Assembly: GCF_900103665.1 (NCBI RefSeq)
Contig: NZ_FNGY01000017.1
Span: 1 to 64,000 of the forward strand
Length of the DNA: 64,000 bases
Direction of reading: 5' to 3'
Source of the DNA: Pedobacter steynii
GTDB taxonomy: Bacteria; Bacteroidota; Bacteroidia; Sphingobacteriales; Sphingobacteriaceae
Positions 1 to 8,676 of this stretch are shown here, in pieces. Both the position numbers and the translations under genes were made by a program. The notes beneath the pieces are model-generated. The model saw nothing but the letters and a program-made list of their open reading frames with translations. It was not told the DNA's origin and did not search any database. Each line of letters starts with the position of its first letter. Position 1 is the first letter of the stretch.

Positions 1-135
1 AGCAAGGACGCGGCAGCTGATGGCATAAATTGAAACTATATAAAAATACAAAGCTATATTTTTAATACTTGCTCCACAACTTTTGGCATTGATCCCTTTC
101 TTTCTATTCATAGATGTGATAAGGATATTTAAATA

Positions 136-143
136 TAGCTTTG
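136..143 (+). promoter_or_regulatory. Candidate -7 promoter element (TAGCTTTG)
   Basis: TAGCTTTG matches the Bacteroidota housekeeping -7 consensus TAnnTTTG and lies 21 bp before the ATG at 165. I see no convincing -33 TTTG at the usual spacing, so the call is tentative. Confidence 0.4.
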
Positions 144-164
144 TGCCTTACTTAGCGAGCTGTT

Positions 165-758
165 ATGGAAGAAATAGTAAGTCTTGATGAAGCGCTGGCT
201 TTGATCGAAAAAAGATATTTAAAATTGAAGCCAGAAAGTAGGACCGCATTAATGGAATGTGCCAGGATTGAGGTATTTGAAAGAAATGCGATACTTGTTA
301 AAGAACATCAGTATTCAAAATCTTTAATGTTCATGGTAAAAGGAGCTTTGAGAGCCTACTATTTGAAAGATGGAAAAGACATCAGTGATTGGTTCGCCTT
401 TGAAAATGACTTTATCTGTGAAATAAACAGTTTCTTTCTGGATAAACCCAGTGATCATTATTTTGAAACATTGGAGAAATCTACTATCCTGATCCTTTCA
501 AAGGATTCCATAATGAAGCTTTGTGATCAATATCATGACATAGAAAGACTGGCGAGATACTCGACTACCAAAACGATGATCGGGCTTCAGCGAAGATTGG
601 TTTCTCTGCAATTTGAAACTGCATTGCAGAAATACAATAACTTGCTGGCCGTTCATCCAGGTATTGTCCAGAGAGTCTCTCTAGGCCATATCGCTTCCTT
701 TCTGGGGATCACATTGGAAACGCTGAGCAGAATCCGAAACCCGAGAAACGGAATTTGA
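165..758 (+). CDS. Crp/Fnr family transcriptional regulator
   Basis: A 197-residue protein with the Crp/Fnr layout: a cyclic-nucleotide-binding beta-roll at about residues 25-120 (phrases such as SLMFMVKGALRAYY and WFAFENDFICE) and a C-terminal helix-turn-helix at about 165-192 (LGHIASFLGITLETLSRIR). No iron-sulfur cysteine pattern like that of Fnr is visible, so the effector is unknown. This short type is very common in Bacteroidota and often controls a neighbouring gene. The two small membrane proteins that follow on the same strand after a 56-bp gap are candidate targets. The ATG at 165 follows a TAnnTTTG-type element by about 20 bp. Family is sure, target is inference. Confidence 0.9.
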   Translation: MEEIVSLDEALALIEKRYLKLKPESRTALMECARIEVFERNAILVKEHQYSKSLMFMVKGALRAYYLKDGKDISDWFAFENDFICEINSFFLDKPSDHYFETLEKSTILILSKDSIMKLCDQYHDIERLARYSTTKTMIGLQRRLVSLQFETALQKYNNLLAVHPGIVQRVSLGHIASFLGITLETLSRIRNPRNGI

Positions 759-814
759 TCTATATCAAATGGACTAAGGATAATTAGTGAGATTTTTGAG
801 ATAAATTAAATTTT

Positions 815-1201
815 ATGAAAATTTTAATAATTATTGGCGGTGTACACAGCCTGCTTTTCGGTTTGTTTCATTGCATGTTCTGGGATAAATTACATTGGAA
901 ATCGGAGCTGAAGAAAGTTGACCCAAACAATGAGGCCGTGATGCAGATCTTAAATCTCCGGATCATCTATGTTTTCTTTTTGCATGCTATTCTGTGTTTC
1001 TTCTTTATTGAAGAACTGTTGACCACTTCCCTGGGAAATTTTATGCTGATCGGATCGGCATTGTTCTGGTTGGGTAGAACAATTGAACAATTTGTATATC
1101 AAAAGCAACTGCCATTTAAAGACCCGGTCAATATGGCTGTAACGGTAATGTTTTTCATTGGAATAGCCATTTACACGATACCACTTATCCCATTCATATG
1201 A
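815..1201 (+). CDS. Small four-helix membrane protein, unknown function
   Basis: 128 residues, almost entirely hydrophobic, with four likely membrane segments (about 1-20, 48-65, 72-90 and 108-127) and short charged loops. I do not recognise a named family. It overlaps the next membrane-protein gene by 4 bp (ATGA), so the two are translationally coupled and probably work together or are co-inserted in the inner membrane. The Crp/Fnr-type gene just upstream may control the pair. No catalytic residues stand out. The ATG at 815 is the only reasonable start. Confidence 0.75.
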   Translation: MKILIIIGGVHSLLFGLFHCMFWDKLHWKSELKKVDPNNEAVMQILNLRIIYVFFLHAILCFFFIEELLTTSLGNFMLIGSALFWLGRTIEQFVYQKQLPFKDPVNMAVTVMFFIGIAIYTIPLIPFI

Positions 1202-1614
1202 TGCTCAGGATTGCTGGATATTTGAATGTTTTGATTTCATTTGGGCATATTGCCGGGCTGTTCCAGGCGGAGAAAATGTTCCGGTTAACCGGAATTGAAC
1301 ACGAAATGCAGGAACTCAGTGCTGTACATCATGTTTTGCCCTATGCATTGACGGTATTTGTTGCCCTTGTATTTTTCGTATTTGGTTTATATGGGATTTT
1401 GGCAACAAGCGAGGGGCTAAGATTGCCTTTTCTGAAACCCGGAATCTACCTCATTTCGGGAATTTATTTTCTGCGCGGAGCGGGAGAATTAATAGCCGAT
1501 GGTATCCGGGGAACAACTACAACGTTAGGCTCGCTTTATTCGGTCATCGCGATATTCATTGCCTTATTGTATCTATTTGGTGGTTTACAACTGAACAGGA
1601 CTCAAATGGAGTAA
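1198..1614 (+). CDS. Small four-helix membrane protein, unknown function
   Basis: 138 residues with about four hydrophobic segments (roughly 5-22, 48-72, 82-100 and 112-130). Two start codons are adjacent, at 1198 (overlapping the previous stop) and 1201. It resembles the loosely related small four-helix proteins of Bacteroidota that carry numbered DUF names, but I cannot assign one. It ends just before a strong bidirectional terminator, so the transcription unit is probably 165/815-1614. Function unknown. Confidence 0.75.
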   Translation: MMLRIAGYLNVLISFGHIAGLFQAEKMFRLTGIEHEMQELSAVHHVLPYALTVFVALVFFVFGLYGILATSEGLRLPFLKPGIYLISGIYFLRGAGELIADGIRGTTTTLGSLYSVIAIFIALLYLFGGLQLNRTQME

Positions 1615-1617
1615 ATA

Positions 1618-1665
1618 TAAAAAAGGGATATACTGAGCTTTTCAGCCTGTATGATCCCTTTTTTT
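1618..1665. terminator. Bidirectional intrinsic terminator
   Basis: An A-run plus AAAGGGAT arm pairs with ATCCCTTT plus T-run across about 20 bp, with one bulge. It sits between two converging genes and can serve both strands. Confidence 0.8.
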
Positions 1666-1689
1666 CTTTACGCTGGTATTTTTGGCCTT

Positions 1690-2823
1690 TTAAGCAGCTA
1701 CCAACACTTGTTTAGGCTTTTTTTTGCTCTTTTTCTTTTTTCCCCACCAGATATAAAATCCGGTAATGGGTAAACTTGCACAGATCAGACTGGCTAAGAA
1801 GTATAGAATTTTGGTGGTGAGACCGCCAATCGCGCCTACATGTATCGCATAATTGAGCTTGCGTACCTGATCGGGGAATTTAAGATCTCCCAGTCTTTTC
1901 GTTGAATTTGGCAGGAGCTCCAGGGTTAAGGGATCAAAATTAAGGTCCCTCCAGAAGCCCATGGTCATGTCAGTACAGGCATAAATGGCCTCATCTGGTT
2001 TTTCTGCAAAATGTATGATGACCTGGTCTTTGTTATACAACGCAATTTCATTGACCACTTTATTATAAATCAAATCTGCATTTTGTAAAGAGGTGTTGAC
2101 TGATGGACCGGAAACTTCTACTTTCTGTCTTCTCGGCCTTGAACCATTTTCACCTCCTGTTAACCAGTAAACGCCTTTTCCGAACCAGGAGAAGCTCATC
2201 ACCAAGCCAGTAACTGCCATTAATACGGCCAGCAGCAGGGAATAGAAACCCAGTACATTATGAAGGTCATAATTTACCCGTTTAAAGCGTGCTTTCCATT
2301 TGATTTTAAAGCTTTGGTCGCGGGTGGATTTGGTCCATTTTTTTGGCCACCACAAAACGATCCCGCTAATCAGCAATAAAAAGAAGATAAAAGTAGACCA
2401 GCCTACAATTTGTCTGCCCAGCTTGCCTTCAATCCAAAGGTGCCGGTGTCCCTCATCCATAAAATGGAAGAAGTCGTCATGATCAACCATTGCAATGACT
2501 TCGGCAGTATATGGATTTACATAGACCATCGAATCCGACTCATGGACGCTGAAATGTGCAGTACGGTTTTCTCCATGATACCATACGGATTCAACATGTT
2601 TTCCAGGCAATGCCTGCTCTACTGCACGATGTAATACAGAAGGTGCTAATATTTTAGCATCCTTAGGCCTTTCGGCATGAAGCCATGGATAGGCAAGGCT
2701 TTTGATCTCCTGCTCAAACACCAGGACGCATCCGGTGATGCTGAGAATAACGACTACAATTCCTGAAGCTAATCCCAGCCAAAGGTGTAACCATGCGTTT
2801 ATTGCGGATAGTTTGGATTTCAT
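1690..2823 (-). CDS. xusC: PepSY-associated membrane protein, XusC-like
   Basis: 377 residues with the PepSY_TM layout: four membrane helices at about 12-36, 140-163, 193-216 and 337-358, and periplasmic PepSY-type segments between them (for example MVYVNPYTAEVIAMVDHDD and YAIHVGAIGGL). Conserved histidines near the helices (HRHLWIEGKLGRQ, YDLHNVLGFYSL, YAIHVG) fit the heme- or iron-reductase-like members of this family. It is the third gene after a TonB receptor and a DUF4374 lipoprotein, the order of Bacteroides xusABC, which takes up xenosiderophores such as ferric enterobactin. A perfect hairpin separates it from the DUF4374 gene. The likely role is inner-membrane iron release or reduction. 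The xusC name rests on family and gene order. Confidence 0.85.
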   Translation of the reverse strand: MKSKLSAINAWLHLWLGLASGIVVVILSITGCVLVFEQEIKSLAYPWLHAERPKDAKILAPSVLHRAVEQALPGKHVESVWYHGENRTAHFSVHESDSMVYVNPYTAEVIAMVDHDDFFHFMDEGHRHLWIEGKLGRQIVGWSTFIFFLLLISGIVLWWPKKWTKSTRDQSFKIKWKARFKRVNYDLHNVLGFYSLLLAVLMAVTGLVMSFSWFGKGVYWLTGGENGSRPRRQKVEVSGPSVNTSLQNADLIYNKVVNEIALYNKDQVIIHFAEKPDEAIYACTDMTMGFWRDLNFDPLTLELLPNSTKRLGDLKFPDQVRKLNYAIHVGAIGGLTTKILYFLASLICASLPITGFYIWWGKKKKSKKKPKQVLVAA

Positions 2824-2835
2824 CTTTTAAAATAA

Positions 2836-2868
2836 ACGGCAGCGCAACACCGTCGGTTGCGCTGCCGT
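2836..2868. promoter_or_regulatory. Perfect 13-bp hairpin between xusB and xusC
   Basis: Arms 2836-2848 and 2856-2868 are exact reverse complements around a 7-nt loop. On the plus strand a six-T run follows. On the minus strand, which carries the operon, the tail is the weaker TTTATTTT. It may act as a partial terminator or protect the upstream mRNA, lowering expression of the membrane protein relative to the lipoprotein and receptor. Confidence 0.7.
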
Positions 2869-2883
2869 GATTTTTTGTGGTGA

Positions 2884-4116
2884 TTAGTTTAACTTGTAAA
2901 GCACAGGGGTGTCGCCATCGCCACCTTCAACTTTTGCTCCTTTTGTTAGTTTATCGGTATTCGAGTCGTATTCCCAGATATAAATTGCATCAGCCTTGGC
3001 ATCGTTTACTGCGATATAGACTTTGCCGTTATGAACTACTGCAGAACGGGAATTCAACAAAGGGGGAAAGTCAAGTTTCCTCACGATTTTTTGTGAATGT
3101 ACGTCAACCACAATGTATTCCCACATTGATTTGTACCACCAATCGTCTTTTTCTTTAACTACATTTTTGGCATCACGGGCATTGATCAATAAGGCCTTTC
3201 CGTTTCCAAGATATTCTACACCAAGCTGGTTGTCACCCTGACTAAGGGCACTGATGTTGAAGAAATATCCCGGATCAACAACTGTAGTCCCGTCTTTGAT
3301 GCGGTAGAATCCTGTAGGCATGTTAGGTTTGTTACCACCTAACATTGGCATCGGATGGGTTAGTACATACGTATTGCCCTGATCATTAAACTTGTGGAAG
3401 TATCCGTTACGTAAAGCACCAAGAGGAGCAGAACGTGTATCCTTTCCTGTGATTTTAAAGTTATTCAAACCCGGATAGTCTATGGATGCAGTGTATGCAG
3501 TATCATAGGTAAGTTTGGTAATGCTGTTTCTTACCATGATGCCCATAAAAATCTTTCCACCTTGTGGTGTAATGGAGTTTACAGACAAAGTATGGTCTTT
3601 TGGTAATTCCTTTCCGGTATCAAATACACCACTTTTTATGACGGTCATATTGTCTACATCGATAACTGCATATTCGCTATTGCCACGTCCGCCGATCATC
3701 AGAGTTTTGCTGTCTATCCAGGTATGCCATCCAAGGTATAGATAAGACATTGCCGAAAATGGAATCTCTTTTATGGTCTGTAAAACTCCGTTTTCAAAGC
3801 TGTATTTCCCGAATTTGCCGCCATTTGGCTCAACGGTATAGAAGTATTTTCCTTTCTGGATGATGTTCTCACCCCAGGTAAAAATATTGGTTACATCGGT
3901 ACCTGTTCCTACAGGAGTAATTACACCCGACATTAAATCACGAATTGGTAACAGGTATGAACCTTTAGACGTGCTGTAATGTATGGCAAATTCAGGTTTC
4001 CCCTCAGGAGTAGGGCCAGTGTCCCCTCCTTTAGATTTGCTGCAAGCGGTAATTGATGCAGCCACAAATAATGCACCTGCAAAAAGCAGACTGCGGTTCT
4101 TGGTTTTATTAAACAT
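2884..4116 (-). CDS. xusB: DUF4374 surface lipoprotein, XusB-like siderophore binder
   Basis: 410 residues. The N-terminus is a lipoprotein signal ending SITAC with the acylated cysteine at about residue 25, followed by a short Ser/Lys/Gly/Asp linker. The rest matches the DUF4374 family, a seven-bladed beta-propeller-like protein (phrases FAIHYSTSKGSYLLP, YLYLGWHTWIDSKTLMIGG, YVLTHPMPMLGG). In Bacteroides the equivalent, XusB, is a surface-exposed lipoprotein that binds ferric enterobactin and passes it to the TonB receptor XusA. Here it begins 15 bp after the receptor gene, so the two are coupled. Ligand specificity cannot be read from sequence. Confidence 0.88.
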   Translation of the reverse strand: MFNKTKNRSLLFAGALFVAASITACSKSKGGDTGPTPEGKPEFAIHYSTSKGSYLLPIRDLMSGVITPVGTGTDVTNIFTWGENIIQKGKYFYTVEPNGGKFGKYSFENGVLQTIKEIPFSAMSYLYLGWHTWIDSKTLMIGGRGNSEYAVIDVDNMTVIKSGVFDTGKELPKDHTLSVNSITPQGGKIFMGIMVRNSITKLTYDTAYTASIDYPGLNNFKITGKDTRSAPLGALRNGYFHKFNDQGNTYVLTHPMPMLGGNKPNMPTGFYRIKDGTTVVDPGYFFNISALSQGDNQLGVEYLGNGKALLINARDAKNVVKEKDDWWYKSMWEYIVVDVHSQKIVRKLDFPPLLNSRSAVVHNGKVYIAVNDAKADAIYIWEYDSNTDKLTKGAKVEGGDGDTPVLYKLN

Positions 4117-4131
4117 ATTTATATTGATTTA

Positions 4132-6534
4132 TTAAAATGAATTAATGTTATATCTCAGTTTTAAAAAGAATGCCCTTCCAGGTTTTTGCTGTTTGAATAC
4201 ATCATAGGCAATCTGGTCGGTTAGGTTGCGGGCCTCTCCGGTGATGTTGTAACGGCCATTCTTTAGGGAATAAGTGAGCGCGATGTTTTGTATCCATTGT
4301 GCCGGGATGTAATCTTTAGTTTTCGCATCCCCTAATTTTGACCAGCTTAAGGAATAGTCGTTCACAAACTGCATATACCAGTTAAACTGAATACGGTTGC
4401 CCTTTTTACCAAATACATTGCTTTTTCCCAAGCTTACATCAGTGTTCCCATACAACCAGGGTTCGTTTGGAGTACGGCTGCCATAGGTTATCTTTTCCCT
4501 GTTGGTCCCTTTTACATACCTTTCACGATCCACCGCATCGTAATAACTCATGTTTACCAACGCGGATAATAAGTCGCCATAAGTGTATTTTAATTCAAAA
4601 TCAGCTCCTTTTATTTTTATTCCGCCTTCGTTTGCTGATTCGGAATAAGCGCCCTGAGAATTGCTGTAGGGTCTTGAAATGATGTAGTCTTTTGCGTTTC
4701 TATAAAATACGGATCCGTCAGCGCTAAAACGGTGCTTGCCGATTGTTTTACCAAAGAAAAAGCCCAGGTTAAAATTGTCGCTGTTTTCAGGCTTAAGCTC
4801 ACTGTTACCGATAACATCCAGACCGTTTCCGAACAATTCAACCATACCAGGTAATCTGTAAGCATGTTCATAAGAGGCTTTGATGCCTAGTTCTTCTGTT
4901 ATTTTATAAGTAGAAGCCAGACCATATCCATAGTATTCTGCTGTTTCAGCAGGCTTATTTGCGTCTGGCCGGCCACTGAACCCAAAGTATTTACCAAAAA
5001 ATGAATTGGTCAGTTTATTGTTGAAGAAGTTTTGCTGATAATTTAAGCCTAAAACTGTTTTGTTTACACGATTGGTTTTGTTGTAAGTCTGGTTGTAGGG
5101 GTCTATCTCATCGTAACCTTCACGGCTGGCGCTGTTCAGGTTGTAGTTCAGATTGAAAAGGTGCTGTTCAGAAAGTTGATAATTCAGATTTAGCTGAACA
5201 AGGGCATTGTTGTTATTGTAGTGCAGGATAGATTTATTGCCCATTTCACCTCTGTTGGGATATTTTGGGTTTGGCAATTCATCTGGTTTACCGTTCCACC
5301 GGTAAGAGAAAAAAGAGCTGGTATCTGTGCGTACCTCTTTGCTGATCGACATATTTGCGAAAACAGTAGCCGACAAGCCATCTACAAATATCCTGTTTTT
5401 ACGGTAGCGAAAACTCGGAACAATACTGTGGCTGTTGGCATCAACATTTCCATATATTTTCTCTTGTGTGGCCCCTGTTTGACGCTCATTTTTTACGTTA
5501 TTATACGTTAAACCAAAAACCGCTATATCTGCCCATTTTTTATCGGCAACGCCCAATTCAACCTGCCCCATGTAAGACTGGTAGTCGTTATGGAATCTCC
5601 TGGCCGACGACAGGGTATCGAAACCTGATTTGTCTTTACTCGGAACCTGCAGATATACATTGGCTTTTGGATAGCTCCTCATTTTATAACTGTTGTCGGA
5701 ATAGTTGTAATAGGAGTTTACGTTAATCTTTATGCCGCTTTTTGGGTGGGTATAACTTCCGCTAACGGCGGTACGGTGGGTGTTGAACGAACCATAACTG
5801 TAACTTACATCCAGGGATTTTCCACGGTCACGATTCGTGACGATGTTCACCGCCCCGCCCAGGGCATCCGAACCCAGATAGGGAGGAACAACCCCTTTAT
5901 ATACTTCTATGCGTTCTGCAATGTTGATCGGAATGTTATTGAAAGACATCCCACTTCCATAAGATTCCAAAGGAATTCCATCAATAAAAAATTTGACGTG
6001 GTTGCCCGAAAGCCCATTGATAGAAAAGGAATAATCAGAGCCCAATCCACCTTGTTCACGGATTTTAACGCCTGTGCTTCGGCTCAATACCTGATTGATA
6101 TCGGAATTTGTATTGGCATATTGTTTCGTCTCGATCACGTTGACCGCATAGCCGGATTCTTTAATCTTCGTCGCTTTAGTCTTCCCGTTAATCGCCACAT
6201 CCTTTAGCTCATTTTGACTTCCCTTTAAAGAAAAATTTAAAGCGCGTGTTTCCGATTCTTTAAGTACAATCTTCTGGTCGATCTTTTTGAAGCCGACAAC
6301 GCTGATCTGAATGGTATAAGATCCAGGTGATAAATCCTGGAGTTCATAATTACCTTGCTGGTCGGTAGCGACCGTTTTGTTAGCAGGGAGCAGCCTGATC
6401 GTCGCGAATGGAATGCCTTCTCTTTGCTCATCGGAGACCTTTCCTTTGATGCTGCTTTTGATTAATTTCTGCGCTTGCCCACAAAATATACAGGCGCATA
6501 GTATGCCTGTTAGCAAGATTTTTTTAATTTGCAT
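4132..6534 (-). CDS. xusA: TonB-dependent siderophore receptor, XusA-like
   Basis: About 800 residues from the ATG at 6534. An upstream in-frame ATG at 6585 would add 17 charged residues before the signal peptide, so I reject it. Signal peptide about 1-22; carboxypeptidase-like regulatory beta-sandwich about 28-105; plug about 125-235 (IRE..LGSDYSFSINGLSGNHV, then ALGGAVNIVTNRD); the rest is a 22-strand barrel ending in a Phe (RYNINSF). First gene of the xusABC-like operon, so it is the outer-membrane channel that imports the ferric siderophore with TonB energy. No FecR or sigma gene is attached, so control is more likely by iron through a Fur-type repressor. I did not find an obvious Fur box. 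Confidence 0.9.
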   Translation of the reverse strand: MQIKKILLTGILCACIFCGQAQKLIKSSIKGKVSDEQREGIPFATIRLLPANKTVATDQQGNYELQDLSPGSYTIQISVVGFKKIDQKIVLKESETRALNFSLKGSQNELKDVAINGKTKATKIKESGYAVNVIETKQYANTNSDINQVLSRSTGVKIREQGGLGSDYSFSINGLSGNHVKFFIDGIPLESYGSGMSFNNIPINIAERIEVYKGVVPPYLGSDALGGAVNIVTNRDRGKSLDVSYSYGSFNTHRTAVSGSYTHPKSGIKINVNSYYNYSDNSYKMRSYPKANVYLQVPSKDKSGFDTLSSARRFHNDYQSYMGQVELGVADKKWADIAVFGLTYNNVKNERQTGATQEKIYGNVDANSHSIVPSFRYRKNRIFVDGLSATVFANMSISKEVRTDTSSFFSYRWNGKPDELPNPKYPNRGEMGNKSILHYNNNNALVQLNLNYQLSEQHLFNLNYNLNSASREGYDEIDPYNQTYNKTNRVNKTVLGLNYQQNFFNNKLTNSFFGKYFGFSGRPDANKPAETAEYYGYGLASTYKITEELGIKASYEHAYRLPGMVELFGNGLDVIGNSELKPENSDNFNLGFFFGKTIGKHRFSADGSVFYRNAKDYIISRPYSNSQGAYSESANEGGIKIKGADFELKYTYGDLLSALVNMSYYDAVDRERYVKGTNREKITYGSRTPNEPWLYGNTDVSLGKSNVFGKKGNRIQFNWYMQFVNDYSLSWSKLGDAKTKDYIPAQWIQNIALTYSLKNGRYNITGEARNLTDQIAYDVFKQQKPGRAFFLKLRYNINSF

Positions 6535-6612
6535 TACTTTTAGATGTTTCGATTTAAGAGTAACCCTTTTCAGGGCTTGGGTCATACAGCTGCGAACTGT
6601 ATGGCCCTTTTT
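6535..6612 (-). promoter_or_regulatory. Structured 5' leader of the xusABC-like operon
   Basis: Two tandem hairpins on the minus strand just before the xusA start. The first has 11-bp arms at 6579-6589 and 6597-6607 with one G-U pair and a 7-nt loop. The second is a 6-bp stem closed by a GAAA tetraloop at about 6561-6576. Together they may form a post-transcriptional control element. I know of no named riboswitch that fits. Confidence 0.45.
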
Positions 6613-6796
6613 ACTTAATAATTATCACAAGTCGTCCGTTTCCCCTACGTTATTTAGACTTTTTTTAAATAAGCTTTGTCAATAACTGATTATTACCCTT
6701 ATATACCTGAATTGGAACCCCTTTCTTTATGGAATTCATCTGCAATTTTATGAAGCGGGGATGATATCCCTGCGCTAAACCTTAAAACCAAATAGG

Positions 6797-8026
6797 ATGA
6801 AAACTACCTCCAATTACCTCCTCAGGGCGATGCTCTTTGTCGTATCCTGCTCTTTTGCCTGTAAGAGGGATTCCAGTCTGCAAGAAATGAACGCTGCTCC
6901 GGCAAAAGCACTGAAAACAGCAGCTGTGGCGTCTGTCGCAGATCATGTCATCGAAACTGGGATGAGCTTATCACAAATTAATGCGGTAATCGCCGGGGCA
7001 AATCCCGGAGAAACGGTGCTGGTACAACCGGGAACTTATTCGGTTACCGGCAAAATTGTGATGAAGGCCGGTGTTTCAATCGCCAAACAAACAAGCACCA
7101 ACCCCATTTTCGATGCAAGTGCTTTATCCACCATTTTGACGATGAGTTATACCTCAGACATGAGCAATTGTCTGGTTTCCGGTATCACCTTCTGGAACAT
7201 CAGGTTTTCTATGATCGGAGCCGGAAGTACTTCCTTTAAGTACTGCATTTTTGATTATGGAAAGCGGGCGTTGAATACCAATAAAACGAACAACTTAAAA
7301 GATGCTTACCTGGAATTCAGAGATGCAGACCTGAGCCTGGTCAGCAACTGTGTATTTTGTCACAGGGTGGCGGACCCGGGGAGGGGAGTCTGGTTGAAAA
7401 ACACGACGAATTCCAAAATCATGAACAATACCTTTGGAAATGGAGGCACAACGGGGTATTTTGTGACTGCCATTAACGACAACAGTCAAAGCAATTCTTT
7501 AATCGACGGGAATACGATCACCAGAAATCCGGCACTGAGTCTGGTCGACAGCCTTACGGATCATGGCATTTATGCGCATAGTTTTAACGGATTAACGATT
7601 TCGAACAATACGGTTTCCGGATGGCCGGTAAATGGAAGTGGGGGAAGTATCAAGGCAAGAAACGGGCAAAACCTGAATATTTCGGGTAACACGCTGAATG
7701 ACTCCGGAATCCTGCTGTATGAATATGCCAACAGCCCTTCTTTTCCTTACCTGAAATATGTGGTTGTAGCTAACAATACCATTAATATTCCTGCGGCTGC
7801 GGCCGATATGTATCATGGCATTGGGTATTACCGGGACAATACGATTCACTCGGAATACTCGATTAATATTTCTGATAACCTGCTGCCTAACGGAACAATT
7901 TATGCTGCCGGATCGGCCATTAATGTCGCTGATTTCAATGCTGCAGGGGGTGGCGTATATCATAATGATACCGCAACCGGATATCTGTTACTCAAGACGG
8001 GAATCAGTAATTCAGGTAATTATTAA
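6797..8026 (+). CDS. Secreted right-handed beta-helix protein (pectate-lyase-like fold)
   Basis: 409 residues. Lipoprotein-type signal with a cysteine near residue 22 (SCSFACKRD). From about residue 60 the sequence has the repeated pattern of a right-handed parallel beta-helix: NPGETVLVQPGTYSV at the cap, then rungs such as NSKIMNNTFGNGG, NSLIDGNTITRN, GLTISNNTVSGW and NLNISGNTLNDSG. This is the fold of polysaccharide lyase families 1, 6 and 9 and related esterases. The GSGGSIKARNGQNLNISGN segment resembles the conserved rung of chondroitinase-B/alginate-lyase-like (PL6) proteins, but catalytic residues cannot be confirmed. Likely an outer-membrane carbohydrate-active or adhesion protein. Single gene between two divergent units. 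Confidence 0.8.
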   Translation: MKTTSNYLLRAMLFVVSCSFACKRDSSLQEMNAAPAKALKTAAVASVADHVIETGMSLSQINAVIAGANPGETVLVQPGTYSVTGKIVMKAGVSIAKQTSTNPIFDASALSTILTMSYTSDMSNCLVSGITFWNIRFSMIGAGSTSFKYCIFDYGKRALNTNKTNNLKDAYLEFRDADLSLVSNCVFCHRVADPGRGVWLKNTTNSKIMNNTFGNGGTTGYFVTAINDNSQSNSLIDGNTITRNPALSLVDSLTDHGIYAHSFNGLTISNNTVSGWPVNGSGGSIKARNGQNLNISGNTLNDSGILLYEYANSPSFPYLKYVVVANNTINIPAAAADMYHGIGYYRDNTIHSEYSINISDNLLPNGTIYAAGSAINVADFNAAGGGVYHNDTATGYLLLKTGISNSGNY

Positions 8027-8035
8027 TTGACTTAC

Positions 8036-8060
8036 GACTTTTTTCCAGTCTTGTTGTCAT
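8036..8060 (+). promoter_or_regulatory. ECF sigma promoter motif, site A
   Basis: GACTTTTT, 9 bp, then GTTGTCAT. The same motif with the same spacing occurs at 9716-9740, 14916-14940 and, on the minus strand, 9649-9673. It ends 6 bp before the ATG at 8067, so a transcript from here would be almost leaderless. Confidence 0.6.
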
Positions 8061-8066
8061 AACAGT

Positions 8067-8309
8067 ATGAGGAAAATCTACCCGTTATTACTGGCGTTAG
8101 TTTTATTCGGTTCCTGTACAGCATTGAAAGAACTGCATGCTGAGCGAATGTCCAGGCCCGATTCCCAGTTCAGGATTCATGCCATCAGTCCGCTGATGAA
8201 TGGATATTGTCTGCTCAGCGGACAGGATGATGACCATAACCAATATAGTTTTATTGCTAAGGATATTCCACATACTTTGAAAATAGGCGATGTCTATTCT
8301 ATGAAATAA
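8067..8309 (+). CDS. Small lipoprotein of 80 residues
   Basis: Clear lipoprotein signal (LVLFGSC, cysteine at about residue 17) followed by a 60-residue globular part (RIHAISPLMNGYCLLSGQDDD ... HTLKIGDVYSMK) with no recognised domain. The end (KIGDVYSMK) is reminiscent of an OB-like beta-barrel. It is preceded by the ECF promoter motif and followed by a strong terminator, so it is a single-gene unit that probably belongs to the regulon of the sigma factor at 9768. Envelope role inferred from export and regulation. Confidence 0.75.
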   Translation: MRKIYPLLLALVLFGSCTALKELHAERMSRPDSQFRIHAISPLMNGYCLLSGQDDDHNQYSFIAKDIPHTLKIGDVYSMK

Positions 8310-8343
8310 AATCAGGATGGTAACAGCTCAAATTGTAATACAT

Positions 8344-8378
8344 AAAAAAGACCCGGATCATAAATCCGGGTCTTTTTG
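8344..8378. terminator. Intrinsic terminator
   Basis: A 14-bp perfect stem (AAAAGACCCGGAT / ATCCGGGTCTTTT) with a 5-nt loop and T-run. It separates the plus-strand lipoprotein from the minus-strand gene at 8396 and can act on both. Confidence 0.9.
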
Positions 8379-8395
8379 TTAGGGGGTACTGGGGG

Positions 8396-8635
8396 CTAAC
8401 TCTTTTTTGATGGCTTCAGTGTTCCGGGAGCTGCCGGTTTCTGACCTTTGTCGGCTTTAGGCAGAGATTTAGTGTCTTTTGCCGGAATCTCTTTTTTTAT
8501 CGTGTCTTTTTTAGCCGGAGCTTGTTTCGGTTTAATTTGTGCCATCGCACTCATGCCGATGGGCATTACTGCACAGAAGATAGCCGCAAGAATGGAACTT
8601 TTTAAAATAGACTGGATGCTTGAATTGTTTTTCAT
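8396..8635 (-). CDS. Exported Lys/Pro/Ala-rich small protein
   Basis: 79 residues. A hydrophobic signal (about 8-32, ending MSAMAQ) is followed by a low-complexity tail rich in Lys, Pro and Ala (PKQAPAKKDTIKKEIPAKD). No fold is expected for the tail. Such short basic exported proteins are often seen in Pedobacter genomes without known function. It could bind acidic envelope polymers, but that is speculation. It lies between the terminator at 8344-8378 and the operon 8677-9622, read in the same direction. Confidence 0.6.
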   Translation of the reverse strand: MKNNSSIQSILKSSILAAIFCAVMPIGMSAMAQIKPKQAPAKKDTIKKEIPAKDTKSLPKADKGQKPAAPGTLKPSKKS

Positions 8636-8676
8636 AATGATTTAATTTAATTGTTGTTTTAAGGTGTTTAATTGTT

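Noticed and set aside
1..33. Open frame ending SKDAAADGIN at position 33, possible end of an upstream gene
   Set aside because: Only ten codons are visible and two other frames are open for similar lengths, so strand and frame cannot be decided.
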